A DNA stretch of 14,869 nt from Syntrophaceae bacterium UBA4778. GTDB taxonomy: Bacteria; Desulfobacterota; Syntrophia; Syntrophales; UBA4778. Under the pieces are notes generated by a model, which saw only the letters and a list, made by a program, of their open reading frames with translations, had not been told where the DNA came from and did no database searches. Positions 13,063 to 14,869 of this stretch are shown here, in pieces. Every line of letters starts with the position of its first letter. Position 1 is the stretch's first letter. The stretch is taken from contig DHHG01000240.1 in assembly GCA_002403175.1 (NCBI GenBank), positions 1-14,869 of the forward strand, in the 5' to 3' direction. The position numbers were made by a program, and so were the translations under genes.

Positions 13063-13254
13063 TCAACTGTCGGCTTTTAGGTTCCGGATGGAGCTTTTCA
13101 ATTCCATCAGGACTTGGTCCATGCTCGCGCATTTGCGAAAGATTACCGTGAGATAATTGTTCAGGGCAGCCCGGCTGCCCGTTAACTTTTCGTAGCTATC
13201 GCACAAATTCCATAACACATCGTCATTATAGCTTTGATTATTATTCGAAATCAT
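13063..13254 (-). CDS. small hypothetical protein (63 aa)
   Basis: A minus-strand ORF starts at ATG 13254 with GGAG five bases upstream and encodes 63 residues. An in-frame ATG at 13308 would add 18 residues but has no better ribosome site. The protein is mostly hydrophilic and probably helical (DDVLWNLCDSYEKLTG, ALNNYLTVIFRKC, DQVLMELKSSIRNL). It has no membrane segment and only two cysteines. I do not recognise it. It sits alone between two plus-strand genes. The good ribosome site and normal composition argue for a real gene, but its size leaves doubt. If it is not a gene, 13002-13512 is a non-coding stretch. Confidence 0.5.
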   Translation of the reverse strand: MISNNNQSYNDDVLWNLCDSYEKLTGSRAALNNYLTVIFRKCASMDQVLMELKSSIRNLKADS

Positions 13255-13341
13255 ATTGTCTCCATGCCGATTTTGTGAGATCTTGCTTTTCAATTGTTTG
13301 AGATTCAATTCTGTATGAGCAATGTATATACCAGCTCCGTT

Positions 13342-13370
13342 TTGATATGTAAGTGCCCGTAATTTAAACT
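13342..13370 (+). promoter_or_regulatory. promoter candidate for the flavodiiron gene
   Basis: TTGATA (13342-13347) and TAAACT (13365-13370) are spaced by 17 bases, 5/6 and 4/6 matches to sigma-70 boxes. Start near 13377 would leave a leader of about 136 bases before the ATG at 13513. A small GAAGGA/TCCTTC hairpin (13464-13479) lies in that leader. Confidence 0.4.
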
Positions 13371-13512
13371 TATCAGATCAATTCGGTTGATAGCATTGAA
13401 GGGTTTGCCATACAGCATTGAATGGGTGATTCGCTTTGTTATTGGAATAGTTATCTATTTGGCGAAGGAAAAATCCTTCAGACTTCAAACCATTTCAGGA
13501 CAGGAGCTCTCA

Positions 13513-14703
13513 ATGATTGCTGAACTTAAAAAAGGTGTTTACTGGGTGGGGGTTGTTGATTGGGGATTAAGGCATTTTCATGGGCATGAATTGTCGACTC
13601 ATCGTGGGTCGACCTATAATTCCTATTTGATTGTTGATGAAAAGATTGTTTTGGTGGATACGGTTTGGGGGCCTTTCCAGGAACAGTTGATCGAAAATAT
13701 AAGGCAGATTGTTGATCCGTCCAGAATAGATATGGTCGTTGCCAATCATGCGGAAACGGATCATTCAGGTGCCCTCCCTGCCATCATGAGACAATGTCCT
13801 AATGCGACCGTAATTGTTTCAAAACGTGGCGAGGAAAGCATTGAAGGGCATTATCATCAGCCATGGAATTTCCGCTCGGTCAAGACAGGGGAGAAAATCA
13901 ATATCGGAAAGAATGATCTGATTTTTATCGAGGCCACGATGCTTCATTGGCCCGACAGCATGTTCACCTATGTCTCGGGGCACAATCTCCTCCTTTCCAA
14001 TGATGCCTTCGGGCAGCATTATGCGACGGATTTCCGCTTCAATGATGAAGTCGATCAGGGGGAATTGTATACAGAAGCGCTTAAGTATTATGCCAATATC
14101 CTGACACCCTTCAGCGAGCTGGTCCTTAAAAAAATCGATGAGCTCCTCGCGTTAAATCTTCCGGTCGACATGATATGCCCGAGTCATGGCATTATCTGGC
14201 GCCGGGATGCGCTGCAAATCGTCCAAAAGTATCAGAAGTGGGCAAGCCAGGTTCCGGAGAAATCGGCGGTTATTCTCTATGATACGATGTGGGAGGGTAC
14301 AAGACATATGGCCGAAGCCATCGGGGAAGGATTGGCTTCAGAAGGGATCCCGTACAAAATATTTCACGTAGCCGTTTCGGACCGTAATGATGTTATAACA
14401 GAGGTATTTAAATCGAAAGCAGTGATCGTTGGCTCTCCAACCCTGAATCAGGGGGTACTCCCCACGATCGCCCCCATTCTGGAGGACCTCAGGGGATTAC
14501 GCTTCAAAAACAAGATCGGGGGCGCCTTCGGAACCTATGGCTGGAGTGGCGAATCGGTTAAGCTGATCGAAGAATGTTTGAATAGATTCAAGATTCCGGT
14601 CGCCAGCCCCGGGATCCGAGCCAAATGGCAACCAAAACCAACTGATCTGAAAGCATGTGTGGAATACGGTAAAACAATTGCCACGTCGATCCGGGAGGCG
14701 TAA
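13513..14703 (+). CDS. flavodiiron protein (FprA/ROO type oxygen or nitric oxide reductase)
   Basis: The 396-residue protein joins a metallo-beta-lactamase-like diiron domain (1-245) to a flavodoxin domain (250-396). The diiron ligands are complete: His79, Glu81, Asp83, His84 (HAETDH), His145 (LHWPDS), Asp164 (LLSNDAF) and His225 (CPSHG). The FMN phosphate loop is YDTMWEGTRHMA (256-267), followed by GSPTLNQGV and GTYGWSGE. Such proteins reduce O2 to water or NO to N2O in the cytoplasm of anaerobes, usually fed by rubredoxin. No C-terminal rubredoxin domain is fused. The start at 13513 is chosen for AGGAG six bases upstream and the family N-terminus; an in-frame TTG at 13387 would add 42 unrelated residues. 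A strong terminator follows, so this is probably a single-gene unit. Confidence 0.95.
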   Translation: MIAELKKGVYWVGVVDWGLRHFHGHELSTHRGSTYNSYLIVDEKIVLVDTVWGPFQEQLIENIRQIVDPSRIDMVVANHAETDHSGALPAIMRQCPNATVIVSKRGEESIEGHYHQPWNFRSVKTGEKINIGKNDLIFIEATMLHWPDSMFTYVSGHNLLLSNDAFGQHYATDFRFNDEVDQGELYTEALKYYANILTPFSELVLKKIDELLALNLPVDMICPSHGIIWRRDALQIVQKYQKWASQVPEKSAVILYDTMWEGTRHMAEAIGEGLASEGIPYKIFHVAVSDRNDVITEVFKSKAVIVGSPTLNQGVLPTIAPILEDLRGLRFKNKIGGAFGTYGWSGESVKLIEECLNRFKIPVASPGIRAKWQPKPTDLKACVEYGKTIATSIREA

Positions 14704-14717
14704 ATCTTCAGTTTGAG

Positions 14718-14750
14718 GGACGGTCTCTCTCTGGGGCCGTCCTTTTTTTT
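14718..14750 (+). terminator. intrinsic terminator after the flavodiiron gene
   Basis: GGACGGTC (14718-14725) pairs with GGCCGTCC (14735-14742), eight pairs including one G-U, with a 9-base loop. It is followed directly by eight T residues (14743-14750). It lies 15 bases after the stop codon. Confidence 0.92.
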
Positions 14751-14833
14751 CTTAAAAAATCGAATAAATTGTAATATACAGTCCGGAAAACATGGAAATG
14801 GATTGAAATATCTACGGGAGAGTTTTCCCCATA

Positions 14834-14869
14834 ATGATTTTTATAGAACGAATAAAAAAAATATGGACG
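14834..14869 (+). CDS. possible start of another gene (12 codons, cut by window edge)
   Basis: ATG 14834 opens a frame of 12 codons (MIFIERIKKIWT) to the edge of the window. GGGAGAG (14815-14821) lies upstream at a rather long spacing. This is too little to identify a product, and it may be chance. Confidence 0.2.
   Translation, partial: MIFIERIKKIWT

Noticed and set aside
13387..13512. 42-residue N-terminal extension of the flavodiiron protein with a hydrophobic stretch (signal anchor)
   Set aside because: It would start at TTG without a ribosome site. The ATG at 13513 has AGGAG and matches the cytoplasmic family N-terminus and ligand numbering.
14186..14371. Small plus-strand ORF inside the flavodiiron gene
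   Set aside because: It is an out-of-frame shadow of the flavodiiron coding sequence.

Overview
The window reads as part of a chromosome of an anaerobic, Gram-negative bacterium. The best guess is a deltaproteobacterium of the Syntrophales type. This is inferred from the mix of a flavodiiron oxygen/NO reductase, an EpmA-type EF-P ligase, a YkgJ-type cysteine-cluster protein, a CHASE2 sensor and a class I-beta DAHP synthase. No rRNA or other taxonomic marker is present, so the placement is tentative. No mobile element, CRISPR array or sign of recent transfer was seen.

Left part (1-2640): the N-terminal 253 codons of a CHASE2 sensor run off the left edge on the minus strand. A tRNA-Thr(CGT) with an excellent sigma-70 promoter follows on the plus strand. 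Next come two minus-strand genes, efp (elongation factor P) and downstream of it epmA (the EF-P lysine ligase). They are separated by 109 bp that hold a large imperfect inverted repeat.

Centre (about 2876-12630, plus strand): a tightly packed operon encodes all seven shikimate-pathway steps plus the dedicated Phe and Tyr branch enzymes, in the order aroF-aroB-pheA-aroD-aroE-aroA-aroK-aroC-tyrA. A methyltransferase-like gene is translationally coupled to the end. Most junctions overlap by 1-19 bases. The exception is aroA/aroK, which is split by a degenerate heptanucleotide repeat tract.

The most striking object lies upstream of aroF. A 28-residue leader peptide (2939-3025) has 10 aromatic residues among residues 7-18 (FNFWFSFYYYFY: five Phe, four Tyr, one Trp). 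It is followed by mutually exclusive RNA hairpins: 1:2 protector, 2:3 antiterminator of 18 bp, and 3:4 terminator with a long U-run. A second tandem hairpin is built from the same CCATGG core. This is a textbook-logic ribosome-mediated attenuator that appears to sense all three aromatic amino acids and to gate the whole pathway. It also shows that the true aroF start is the ATG at 3137, not an upstream in-frame ATG inside the terminator.

Right part (12631-14869): a YkgJ-family Cys-cluster protein, a small hypothetical minus-strand ORF, and a flavodiiron protein (FprA type) with its own promoter candidate and a strong intrinsic terminator. A possible start of another gene lies at the very edge.
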